Under the pieces are notes generated by a model that made no database searches, was not told where the DNA came from, and saw only the letters and a list, made by a program, of their open reading frames with translations. The position numbers and the translations under genes are program-made. From assembly GCA_013365325.1 (NCBI GenBank), contig JABVXV010000077.1:124001-188000 (forward strand): 64,000 nt of DNA, in the 5' to 3' direction. Position 1 is the stretch's first letter. Each line of letters opens with the position of its first letter. This DNA comes from Dipetalonema caudispina. Taxonomy: Eukaryota > Nematoda > Chromadorea > Rhabditida > Onchocercidae. Below are positions 51,901 to 64,000 of the stretch, piece after piece.

Positions 51901-54900
51901 TTGATAGGATAAATTCAATCAACGAATCTGAGAGAAATTATCTTCTGTTTTCTTCTAATCCGTTTCCTCCTCATTTCATCGCATTATTAACAATTTAATA
52001 CTAATTTGTTACTTCTTTCTTGTTTTTTCCATAGGATATGTTTCTGAAAGATAAGTTTTACTTTTTCTGACAGCTAACAGTTACATCAGCACTTATTATT
52101 TTTATTGCTTCTATTCTGCCTCTGTTATACTTTATGAAATTGGTGGAAATTCCAAAAATTTGGATAGTTAAAAAGGATGTTATTAACTTTAAATGATACT
52201 TTGATTTGATTCAGAGAGATTGTCGCAGGAGTTATTTTATGCACAATTGTGCAATGAATATCCAAATTAGCAATATGACGTAACAGCCGCAGTGATATCG
52301 TCAGTAGTACTACAAATGAATCCGAGATGAGTTATCCGAAATTGCTGCATTATTTCGAAATAAAGGAAACAGAAAGGAGGCAACGAAGTTTTAAGCGTGA
52401 AATCGTTTATATCTTTTGTTATTAGCGTGACGTACATACCGCGCCTGATCAAATACTGAATTGCCTAAAGGAAAGACTGAAAATACCAGTCTCTTAACGA
52501 TTTATTTTAATATAATTTTTAATTTTTTTTTTCAATAAATTTTTTTTCAATAATAAAATTGGAAAGATTTGGCATTCCATTCTTTTTACTTCACAAATTT
52601 TGCAGATCTGATGAAATTACAGTGAACAGCTAAGTTTCCTTTTACTGATAGCACAATTTTGATCAGAAATTTCAAATTGACTTGTGGGCTGATATGAAAA
52701 CAATGGAATTGAAGCAGCTTCTCTAGTTGTTTCTATTATTATCGAAACAAAAATATATCACTGCAGTTTGTTAAATTGTTGAAACAGCAATTAATCTTAG
52801 CGTAACGATATTTTGGCTAACTTATAAGAGAGAAAAAACTGCTCGAAAGAGCTGGAATTATTTTGTCCGGAATGTCTGGATATTTTGTTCGGTTAATGAG
52901 CAGAACCTTATGTCAGGACATAGCCGCATCGCTTATCTTTTGAAGATACCCGCCATTCAACTCATTGTTATCATCTTTACCCTACGTAGGTAGTTAGGCA
53001 TAGTGGGTAGTATGGATGTAGGAAAATATTTGTTGAAGCTGTATAAATTTAACAATCTTTAAACGATCAATAATTAGTCGTTTATGAATAATCCAAATAT
53101 TTTTATAGAAATTTCTTTACTATCTGTTTCAGTTTTACCACTCCGACTAAGAACGTAAAAAAAAATTTAGAAAATTTATGTTATATTCGAAAAGAAATAT
53201 TAGCACACATCCGGTTATTACTAATTATTTAGGCGAACTAAAGAATGATTATTCGTTTTTCCATTTCTTTATTAATTATTCATTGTAAGTAATTCCAACG
53301 ATGAGAAAGAAATCAAATATGAGTGTTTCTAATTTCTAAACGTACGGAAATTGTTTGTCAAATCTAACTTAACATATTTAATTCGCATCTGATTTAAATA
53401 AATATTTATCACGTCCACTTAGATGCGACCATTATCGATAACGAAATGCCAATGATGTATCAGTCTGACTCTCTCTCCCTTCTTGCTGAAACACAATAAT
53501 GACAAATCGTGTCTCTATAATGTAACAAAAGTTTGATGGGTTAAAAATGAAGGAATTCCGACGAGTTACGAAATATAAGTGAATCAGAATTAGAAGTCGC
53601 ATCTTTCTTTCATCACCATCCTGTCAATCAAATCAATCAATCAGTCAGTCATCAACAAAGCAAAAAAATCGAACAAAGCATGCATTGCTAAGTTAGCAGT
53701 GAAATTGTGAAAAAAAAAAGTGTTGAAAATGATCAACCCGCAAAAATATTGCATGACGTCAATATGTAAATTTTTGCCACGTATATAAATTTTTTCGGAT
53801 GAGTTGATGCTATTCCAATTCAAAAGTCGAAAAATTGATTAATTCCAACTTATTTTAGCTACTCAAATAATTCAGAATAACAAATTATAGACATTATTAT
53901 ATCTACAAATTTAGTAATAGCAAATAACTTTTGTTCGTTTAATTCATCCCCCAATAGTCGTTTAATTTTAATTGTTTTCCAAAGAGTTTCAGCACCTTGT
54001 ACAAATTTAGGCGCTCTTTGTCACAAATAACATCTGAAGAAGCCTTAATTTAGTATAAACTTAATGATTAAATTTGATGATTAATGTAAATTTAATAATG
54101 ATTCAAGCCATGTTATGCCCCATATCTTTTCAACGTGAGGAGTGAAATGCTTTCACTCTTTTTTCCTGCTCTCTTCTTTGCAGTATAACTTTGATCTTGT
54201 GCAGAATATATAGCTTAGAAAAGGAAAAACGATGAACTTTTTGAGCGGAAAAAAAGTTGCAGAAGATAGCTGTTGAAAGATTTCAACGTTGAGAAATATT
54301 ACTTATGAGACGTCCACTTTAACCCTTTTCCCACCATATTCATTTCATATTTCATCTCGGTAACAAATACTTCAGTAGCACATGGAAGAAGGATTCATTC
54401 TCTTTCTTGCTTTTCTTTTGAAAGGTCTCAATTTAGACTAAGCCAAGAAAAGCAATGATGTATTAATACACATCCTTTAAAATACAAGTTAGAAGTAAAG
54501 AAACAAAGAAAAGGATAATCAACTAGGTGACATTTTACATTTAGTTGTTACACGTTTCTGTTGCAAATATTTATATTTAAATTTCATCATTGAAATTTGA
54601 AATTTTTTCCCTTTTTCTTTGTACTTTTCGCATTTCAAATTCAGGTTTGCCTACCCAAGGATTCTTTCTACGCTAATTTTGTACAGCATTATTTGAACAG
54701 TAAATTTGATAGTATTGAAGAAATTCTAATCTTTTCATCTTTTATTGGGACACAACAGAAAAGTTAATGAGAAAATGAGCCAAAACTAGGCTAATCTTCA
54801 CTTTTACTCAATCTCTGCGCTATTTAAATGCACTATACAGGTATGCAAATACAAAATACGCATACGCATACATCGAATAAGCAAGCATATTCATTCAGTT

Positions 54901-56136
54901 CAAAATTCTGGAAAACTTCACAACATCTTCATTTTGTACGGTGCTGAAGTAAGGTGAAACAAATTCATTTCACATGGCATGGATCAATGATTGATTTATT
55001 GATATGGCTAAAATTTGAACTGTCATCAACAGAGACCATTTCAAAGAGAAAGAAATGAAGGAAAATTACGGAGAGGAAAATAAAATAACACTGAAAAGAA
55101 CATCATATGCTTAACGTATACATATAAATATACCTCCCTCTTTGTGCACACAAATTCTTTCGTTTTTAAGGAACATCTGTGAATGAACCACATGGGATAG
55201 TACCACCCGATTCTATTTTACAGGTTACCATATTCTCTTGTTATATTGGACAATCGAATAGATTGACAGTGACGTTTAATATATGCATCATTACATGAAC
55301 TCTATGACCCCCATTTGTGATTTGGATTTGTTCATTTTATATTATTGTTTTATTTTTTATCTTTGCTAAAGTTTCTTCGTAACTTCGACTACATAACCAT
55401 CGCTACATTTTTTTTTTCTCTTCAATAATTATGACTGAGCTAATTAAATTGCATTAAAATAGATTAGGGTAAATTTCTGTGATTAAAATGAAAAAATTTC
55501 ATAGGGATTTGATACAATATCACTACTTATTAGTATTGCTTTGTTTTGATTGCAACAGTGGTATTTCTAGATCTTACCCCCCCCCATATACCAGGAATTT
55601 GCTTGGTTTTTTTAGATCTTGGCCCACCGCTAATTCGTTTCAATTTTCTCTCATAAATCTCTGAGAATTACATACAATTTTTGTCTGCAGTCAACTGTTT
55701 CGTAAACAGAGATGTGAACAATTCCTTCAAGAATGTAAGTTGACGCTAAGTTCACCTCGAATTCCAAATAGCAATACTACAAAAACAACAATAACAATTG
55801 TAATGATAACATGAATATATGTTCCGCCTCAATTAATTCGATCTTCCCATATTAATATCATTTGGCTCTTTTTTCCTATTTTCTGGGGAATTCCCAATAT
55901 TTCAGGTTGAAGCATGCATAGGTAAGTTCATATTCTAAGACAGAATTCGAATGTGTGATTTACAAAGAGGAAGAGGAAAATAATACAGAGCAAGACTGCA
56001 CTCCTAAGCCGACATGAACAGCTGACTTTAGAGGTAAGCAAGTCGAGAGATATTGACTACGACAGTGATCATCGGCTCAAATTGCTGAAAATTTCGGATC
56101 ATTTAATGGATCGTTAAATTTGCTATTACTACCACG

Positions 56137-56224
<88 letters not shown>

Positions 56225-56239
56225 CCATCACCATCATCA
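56137..56239. repeat. (ATC)n microsatellite, about 100 bp
   Basis: More than 30 ATC units, almost pure, with CACC variants at the right end. The poly-Asp minus-strand frame is an artefact. Confidence 0.97.
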
Positions 56240-57611
56240 ACTACCAACCACCAACAATCAGCCAACATCAAGTAGCCCTGTTATCTTATTCAGCATGCCA
56301 GAGGATTTGAAAATCAATCAAAAAAAGATTTCACCTCTTACACTGATTATAACTCTCTTTCCTTATAACCATTTCTACCACAATTACCATCGCTTTATCG
56401 CTATCGTTATCATTGCAATTATCGTTATCATCCTTGCTAATATCAATAACTAATCATAATTTCGATCACTGTAATTATATCAACTTATTAGTGATTAATG
56501 AGAAAGTATTCATGGTCTTGTGAATGCTTGAAAACTATCAGAGAAGTTTTGGACAGTTTACCAGTAAAGCATCCCATCGACAATATTTCTCTGTCCCGTT
56601 TACTTAATGATTCTCATACTGTTGGTTACAAGATGAATGAATGAAGGATCACGTGATGCATACCTGTTTACGTATATTATTTACGTGAAACATACGTACC
56701 AAATGACATAGTATCATATTTACATCTCTGATTCTACTACCATCCAACAATATTTCTCAAAGATAGTCATGCTGATTTGATGAGTGATTGCCATCAGTTC
56801 ACAAAGTATATAAAAATTGAAATTCAAAACAACTGGTTTCAAGCACCTCAATGCTTCCTGATGCTTTCCGCAGAGATCGAAGCTTTCCAACATTCCACTT
56901 TCTTGTTTATTTGTATCAAACTGATCCATTCTTCTTCTCTCTCTCCTTCCACCTCCTCACCTGTACTCTTTCTTTTTTTTCTCTCCCGAAATTCCCTTCT
57001 TTTTCCCATAAATATTCTTCTATTATTTCCCCAATCAAAATTGAGTCAATTTAATTTTATTTCTAATCAAATTTAATCTTTCTAAGATTGAACCTCTTCA
57101 AAAACTCAACAAGTTTCACTAAGGATCGGTAAATGTGAAACGAATATTTTAGCACTAAGTCTAGATATTTTCAATTAAGATTAAATGATTTCTGTATTCA
57201 CTGATACCACACCAAAACCACAAGTTGTACATTGTCGCCATTTCCTCTCGGTAAATTGTACAAAGCGCTCACGATAATGTGAAAAGTTATTTATTGAAGT
57301 GACACTTAATAAACCTTGTTAATTCATTTCCCTTCCCGCGTTATTGACCTATTATTTGGATTTTGGAATATCTGTTAAATTCGTAGGATTTTCCTTCTAA
57401 TTTCAATTTATTTTATCAATACTTCTTCTTTTCTGCTTGACTCAATTTCATATGTCATTGTATCGTACGCTTCTTCCTTCTCATACATTAACGCATTTAA
57501 CAAAATTCATATATAAGCACGGAAATGAATTTTCTGTAGAAAACACTAATGAAATGTCATTTTAAAATTGAATTGTCATATAGAAGTGCTTTCCACTTAT
57601 TCTACACATAT

Positions 57612-57630
57612 ATGTAAATTTTTCTTACAG
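57612..57630 (+). promoter_or_regulatory. probable trans-splice or 5'-UTR acceptor of hum-7
   Basis: A strong acceptor, AATTTTTCTTACAG, ends at 57630, 43 nt before the ATG, with no upstream exon recognised. Confidence 0.55.
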
Positions 57631-57673
57631 ATACGATATATCAGCTCGAATTACCTAACCATATAGTACAATA

Positions 57674-60600
57674 ATGAGTCTTGATTCGACGTCATCGTTG
57701 GGTTCCGTCAATACGGTAAATATCTACCCACGTCGTTCATTAACCGTTGTTTCAAATGCAAGTTCGATCGATGATTCGCATTTTCAAACTGTTTCTGTTT
57801 ATTTATATTCATTTAATCCGGTTTCCTATGAAGATCGAATTAGCTTTGATTTCCATAAATGGGCAACTACCGAGGAACTTATTGAGAAAGTTCTGCAACA
57901 AAAACAAGGTAAATTTCCGGAAGCAACAAATAAAATCGAAAATATATAACGTATCAGATTAAGGAAAAATGTTTCAAAATTCAACAGTGATAATTGTAAT
58001 TGAATAAATAAGAAGTTAATTGAATAGAAGAATTAATATGTAGTAGAACTTTGTATTATCTTCAGTCAACATCTTAGGTTACGTAACCATCACGTAGCGG
58101 TAATGAGTGGTCTGATTACCTATAATCTTGCTGATGCTTTTACAACTTAGCAAACTTATACATATCATTACTACTCCAATATATTACAGAACTGGCGCAT
58201 CAGTGTGCTGATGATTATGAGCTGTACGAAATTATGGGTACACTTGACGGACAAACGTTTAAAGAACGAAAGCTCGACCGGGGCGAATATCCGGTAGCTG
58301 TACAGATGCTGTGGACACGACCAATGCACGGCGAAAGCAACGAAGCCACGCCAAAGAATCGCTTAGTACTGAGGTGAAAATTAATGAAAGTTTTTACGTG
58401 ATCGAGCATGTTCATTTCGGAAGTAAAAGCCAATGAAATAATAACAAGGAATAGGCCATTCTTGGCCATTTAATGAGATAGCTTGCATGCTCGTTTCTAA
58501 TTATACAGCATCTCGTAGTATGTTGTAGCTGTACAACAAGAAGTATTATTGCTATTGTCTCCTTTTTTAGCCTACATGCTTTGATATATATTAGCTAATA
58601 GGGATTATGTGTCAATGATAGTGGTGACATGGCTGATTAGAACTGGAAGGAAGTGGCTTTATATAGTAGGAACACTTGACTAGGCCAACCAAAAGATCTT
58701 GTTAGTTTTGAAATTCAAGTATTTGGCTTAAGGCTTTAACAAGGGACGGAAAAAAAAATCTCTAAACGATCCATTCTACTTTTACTAAATTGGAAATTAG
58801 TTAATTTTTTAAGTAAAGGTGTCACAAATAAAATAAGTTTTATGAAACTGGATTTAAGTGAGATAAATCTTGATTTTGTAAAATGTGTTAAGATTTATCC
58901 TTTGGAATTTCTTGGTGCAGTTACCTTACAACTTCTAGGCATAAAGATTCATCGTCGTTATCCGACGGTGTGCATTTCGGATCCACGAAAACATCCAGTA
59001 CTATCGATTCATTCTTAACTAAATTCTTGACACAACCTCAGGTATGATAATGTATCATTTCAGATTTTAGCTCAAATGAAATATCGCCTATATAGATAAT
59101 ACTCATATGATGCCATAACGGAAAAATTTGTTCTAGAAGGTACGGTTGTAGAAAATAACGGAGCCTACTTGCCCCAATTCATGATTTTTATTTTAGGACC
59201 GTGAATATCCCGACTTATGTATGCTTCCAGAGCTTACGGAACAAACTTTACTTGATAATCTTAAGGATCGCTTTGCTAGTGGACACATTTATACCTATAT
59301 TGGTAAATCTCGTTGTAATTTCCCTTTCATCAGATGTACAAATATTGTGGTCCTCAATTCCTCATTTCACTCACCGTTACGGCATCTGTGCCTCATTTGA
59401 AGCTATATATTTGCAAAACAATTTCCAATATATACAGTGCATATTTATACCAGTAAAATTTATTTTACCATCATCTATACAATACTCCTACCTTTCTTTT
59501 CATTTTTTCACTTCCTGGTACCTTAATCTATATGTCTTGAAATGAAAGAATAGTCTCTATTCTTTATTGTTTTGTTAGCCTTAATGAATTAATTAATCCC
59601 ATTTTATTCAGTAAATGGAGATCAGTGTTACAGGGCCAATTTTGCTAGCTGTTAATCCTTTTAACTTCTTTCCAATTTATAATCCAAAGTATGCGCGTTT
59701 GTATTCTCAAATTCGACAGCTTTCCAGCATGCCACCACATATTTTTGCCATTGCTAATATTACATATCACAGGTACGTCTCCATCATTTACCACAATTGA
59801 TTATGGCAACTTCCTATTTCTCAATTTCAATTTTTAGAGCTTTTGTCAGCTACTGAACAGCACGGACCCAATGCAAGACATTTTTTTTTTTTAATGGATA
59901 ACCAACTGCATGATGAACATTATGCTTTGTTTAAGACATTTATCTGCCAAACTGATCCATTTGATTCACTCAATGATTAGCACGGGCGAGTGCTTTGTGC
60001 TAATCTTTCATCTAATTATTAAAATAATTAATTCAAACCATGATATAATGTTGAATATTTCTTGATCATGAAGTAATATTACGTCACTTTTTGGCTGTAA
60101 CACTAGTGAAATCATAAGACTTCTCTGAAAACTTTCATTTCCATATCTCATTAAGTATCAATAATGAATTGGATCAAAACTTGCTTCAGCATGTTACGGA
60201 TTAAGGAAAATCAATGTATTGTGATAAGTGGAGAATCAGGTTCCGGGAAAACCGAATCAACAAATTTCCTGTTGCATCATTTCACCACACTCAGTCAAAA
60301 AGGTTCCAGTACCGGAAGTACCGTTGAAAAAACTTTACTTTCTGCTGGACCTGTACTTGAAGTTTGTTTCCTTATATCTTTTTATGGATTTCAAACCAAT
60401 ATAGTAATTTTGGACATCGCTAAATATTCCTCAATACTTAACTCATTTACATCTCAGCTAAGGAAAAGCTTGCATGGGTCTAATTCAGGCTTCAGTCAAA
60501 ATTAAAAAAATGACAAATCTTTGAGGCATTCGGAAATGCAGTAACGGTACAAAATAATAACAGCAGCAGGTTTGGGAAATTTATCCGAGTGAATTATCGA

Positions 60601-63600
60601 GAAAATGGAATGGTCTCAGGGTATGTTTAAAGTTAACATTCTAAAAAGACCAAAATATTATGGTAGTCCTAAAGAATCTTATCAGAAATACTTGATTGTG
60701 GGCGATCGCTGTGGAAAAACAGAACCACTAGTTTAGTATTATGAAAAAAAAAAATATATATATTCTTGATGCTTTGAGAAGCATATAACATAAAGTTGCC
60801 TGTTTGAAATAAGGTGATTTATCTTTAAATTAAATCCTCATGAAGATAGTTGATATTTTTTAATATTAGTGAAATCCGTTAATTCGATATTTTTTAAGAG
60901 CAAATGTTGAAATTTACTTGCTGGAAAAGTCACGAATTATTTCACAAGCTGCTGACGAAAGGTAAGAAATAAATTCTTTTTCTTCAACTGCAAAATTAAT
61001 GAAATCTCGCGAAAACTTTTGTTTATTTCTAAATTTCATCGGAAAAACTTCTTTCAGTTCTTTTGGGACAGGTTGCTGTGCGAAGATCTCAAATTATAAT
61101 TTTGATAAAATTCCATTTTTCAAGTACACGTCTCATAATAAACTTTTATTTGTAGTTTGTATAGATTCGAGTCTAAAAATGTTTATACTTCCAGAAACTA
61201 TCATGTTTTTTACTATTTATTAAATGGCGCATCCGAGGAAGAGCGACAAAGACATTATTTGATGCAACCAACCGATTACAGCTATCTTAATCAGGTAAAC
61301 AGGAGTGTCGCTGTCGGTTTTTGTGAATTATTTATATCAAAGTATACTTTGAGCGAAACATTTCCAATAGTCCTTCATGGCCCTTTGTTTTCCAATTTTT
61401 GTTTGAGCAATTTTTTCAATATCCGAAAATACTAATCATTGCCATTTCTTATCCTGAAAAAAGCATGTGCAGGATGTCCGGGAAATGGTGATATAATGAA
61501 AGGATCGAGAAAATTTGTCATGTGCAATTTTGATTCATTGATGTATTGATATTTCTAGAAATGATCCCAATTGATTCGGTAGATTTAGACGACGAACTTA
61601 TATCATATCATGCTTTTCAGAATATCCTATTCAAATACTTTATCACCGTATAGAGACTGAAGAAATTACTGGGTGGAAGGAAGGAAAATAACTTTTTTGT
61701 TTTTTCTTTCTATTCTTCTATTAACTATCATAATGATTGCATTTAAACTAATCGGATCACGTTCCACGTCAGTTGACATTCTTGTTGTATGAATGTATGA
61801 TATGCATTAAAAAAGGACGTAGAATAACACATGTTTAGAAAGGATGATGAGATAACCTATCATAATTTTGACCTGAGAATTCTTTTAGTCCACCTGATAG
61901 TAGAAAATTAACAATCATTATTAATGATACCTTGCTTCTTCATCTTTCTTTCTTCTTTTCTCACTCATTTAGTTATTTCTCTCTCATTCTTTTTGCCGCT
62001 CCTAACAATTATATTCCTTCACTGATTCGTAAATTTTGAATTGGAATTCGAATACTTCAAGACTCAAAAAATTAAATTGAATTTATCAGCTAATTTATCC
62101 AAAATTTCCAGAAGAACTTTGTTGTTAAAAATTAATGAAAATGTTATTATTTTTAGAATAATTTTTATGCAGCAGAAGGAGTAAACGAATGTTATGAATA
62201 TCAAAGGCTCAAATATGCCATGGATGCTGTTGGCTTTTCACAACAATCTCAACAAAATATGTTCGCTGTTATTTCGGCTGTATTACTTCTTGGAAACATT
62301 CAATATGTCAGGGTAAGGAAAGAATGTGGAAATTTTCCGAAAAAAGGGTTGGAATGTTTTTCTGGTCATAGTGAATTCCTCTTTTGATATTTAACATTCT
62401 GCTTAAAACAGCAAAGCAACATGATGAAGTTGTATTTTTAAAATTAAACACTGATAAATGAAGTGCTGTCATTTAGAGGAGTGGTTATCACAGTGATGAA
62501 AATGTCTCTATTGGTAACGAAGAGATATTAGGTATTATTTCGGCATTATTGCATATCAAGGCATCCAATCTACAACAAGCCTTAACGATGCGTCGAACGG
62601 TGATGAAAAACGATGTTGTTATCTCGCAGTATAATGTTAGCGAAGTAAGTTCAGTATCTTTGAATTTCCAGACATTTTTCACCGTGGCGATAGAGTTAAT
62701 AATTGGATATAAGAGATGATACACAATTAACTGATAGAAAATTAACGTATCTTCCAAGATTTCTGTACTGATGAGGAATAACGCATTGATATATCTCTTT
62801 GGAAATCATTGTCATCAGAAACGATTCTTTATGATTCCCTTGAAGTGTTTATTTCAAATATTACTTTGCCTGAGAAAGTTCTTCTTGAAATTCTCTCGTG
62901 TCGGATGAAATTGAAAATTATTGTACTGTACAACTGTGGTAGTTTCTTTCCAAAAATGCAAATACAATCCTTTTTACATGAATAACAGTAGACATAGGAT
63001 ACTGATGTAATGCGTAGACATTAAGGGTGATTTATAGTTAATGATCTAACGCGATGTAACGCTAAAGAAATACTAAATCACATTGAAAATCATTTTCATT
63101 TAGTACCCAAGGTGAAAGAGGTCACGAATCCCCTCAAAAAGTTAGCAACTTTATTTTAAACAAGATAAATCATGAAACTGATAAAATTAAGGCAAAAGAT
63201 ACACGCGATGCCATGGCGAAATGCCTATACAATGCTTTGTTTCACTGGATAGTATTACGCATAAATCAAGCGTTACTGAAAAAGGAACGACTTACGTCAA
63301 AGACTGGATATTATATTGGTATTTAAGCTTAAGTTTAAATTTACACTTCCAATTTCCAATTTTCAATTCCGTCGAGTCATGCAAACATTAAGCTTTTAAT
63401 CTTTTCATATTAAATCTAATTTTCCGAATTTTAAAATTTTAGTCGAATTTTACGGTGTGGCGGAACTTCATCATTTAATTGTTTGTTTAGAAATTAGTTT
63501 CTTAAATGTCTTTTGATTTAAGTGCATATGATGGATTTAACTTTACAACTACTTTTGTTAGTTTTTGTGCATAATTGTTAGGATTTTGAAAGTCCAATTG

Positions 63601-63928
63601 GATTTTATGATAACACAAATTATGCAACTATTTAGTTAGAAACAGAATGATTACGTAAGCACAAACTTCACTTTCCCACTATTCCGTGGTAACTTTGAAA
63701 TAGGTAAACTTTCATGCCAAATTAGTTTTTTTTTTTTTCCAATAAATTCAATAGTTCCTTAGAAATGAATTAACGAGGAACACGTGACGAACTATTCCAG
63801 GTATCTTGGATATCTTCGGATTTGAAGATGTTGGTGGAAAGTGGAACTCATTCGAGCAACTCTGTATCAATTATGCAAATGAACATCTTCAGGCTTACTT
63901 CAATCAACATATCTTCCAGTTCGAGCAG
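57674..63928 (+). CDS. hum-7: class IX unconventional myosin, N-terminal part (partial)
   Basis: Thirteen exons, 598 codons, in consistent phase: 57674-57908, 58190-58373, 58921-59041, 59197-59302, 59634-59772, 60190-60361, 60526-60620, 60899-60961, 61195-61294, 62157-62312, 62477-62644, 63192-63318, 63801-63928; it continues past the window. Residues 35-130 resemble the RA/ubiquitin-like N-terminal domain of myosin IX ([20 protein letters not shown], then [20 protein letters not shown]). The motor follows: [39 protein letters not shown]-loop GESGSGKT (276-283), switch [11 protein letters not shown] (329-338), [37 protein letters not shown] and switch II DIFGFED (559-565). Class IX myosins are single-headed, carry a C-terminal RhoGAP domain (not in the window) and regulate Rho at the actin cortex. 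ATP-site residues are intact. Class assignment rests on the N-terminal RA-like region plus the motor. Confidence 0.93.
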
Positions 63929-64000
63929 GTATAAATTATGCCATAAAGTGATTTTATGGATTGTATATCTAAGAAGGAAACAAACAGTATTCAACGAATG

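Larger units (their letters stand above)
39251..57611. other. long intergenic stretch without a convincing gene
   Basis: Divergent spacer between the PTR gene (minus) and the myosin gene (plus). Open frames are under 115 codons. None shows a family motif with splice support; examples are 43310-43585, 45534-45722, 40144-40350 and 50810-51070. It holds several microsatellites (listed separately), CRE-like TGACGTCA palindromes near 45952 and 53754, and a run of ten C near 55578. Unseen small exons, ncRNAs or distal promoters remain possible. Confidence 0.5.

Noticed and set aside
56077..56271. Poly-Asp protein
   Set aside because: Pure translation of an ATC trinucleotide microsatellite.
58215..58469. 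Minus-strand 84-codon ORF
   Set aside because: Antisense of hum-7 exon 2, whose sense frame matches the myosin IX N-terminal domain.

Overview
The window looks like nuclear DNA of a filarial-type parasitic nematode. It is AT-rich, and its genes are split into many short exons with GT-AG introns of about 150-2200 bp. Candidate splice acceptors with no visible upstream donor lie 1-47 nt before several start codons, as expected for spliced-leader trans-splicing. All four recognisable proteins have clear nematode counterparts. No bacterial, Wolbachia, CRISPR, rRNA or tRNA feature was recognised. Exon models were built by hand by matching splice sites, reading phase and family motifs; no alignment could be run.

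Layout: (1) 1-2679, minus strand: 5' part of a cathepsin Z/X cysteine protease gene (cpz type); it runs off the left edge. (2) 2.7-18.3 kb: mostly non-coding, with a foldback (MITE-like) element at 9.63-10.13 kb, one orphan exon-like block at 9.33 kb and microsatellites. (3) 18397-25238, plus: a complete 12-exon GATAD2/p66 gene (dcp-66 type), a NuRD/MEC repressor subunit. (4) 25.2-28.6 kb: an orphan first-exon-like block and an unrecognised intronless 159-codon ORF. (5) 28647-39186, minus: a complete 17-exon, about 1054-residue Patched-related (PTR/PTCHD) sterol-sensing-domain protein; its longest intron carries a miRNA-precursor-like hairpin. (6) 39.2-57.6 kb: an 18 kb stretch with no convincing gene, holding several microsatellites. 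(7) 57674-63928, plus: 13 exons of a class IX unconventional myosin (hum-7 type), with an N-terminal RA-like region and a motor domain up to switch II; it runs off the right edge.

The four genes do not form a pathway or operon. They are a lysosomal/secreted protease linked to moulting in nematodes, a chromatin repressor, a membrane transporter-like protein and a Rho-regulating motor, and their neighbourhood appears incidental. The most unusual points are a 24-nt microexon encoding the protease active site, two GC-AG introns whose phase and protein context fit, loss of the TM4 Asp pair in the PTR protein, the foldback element and the hairpin.
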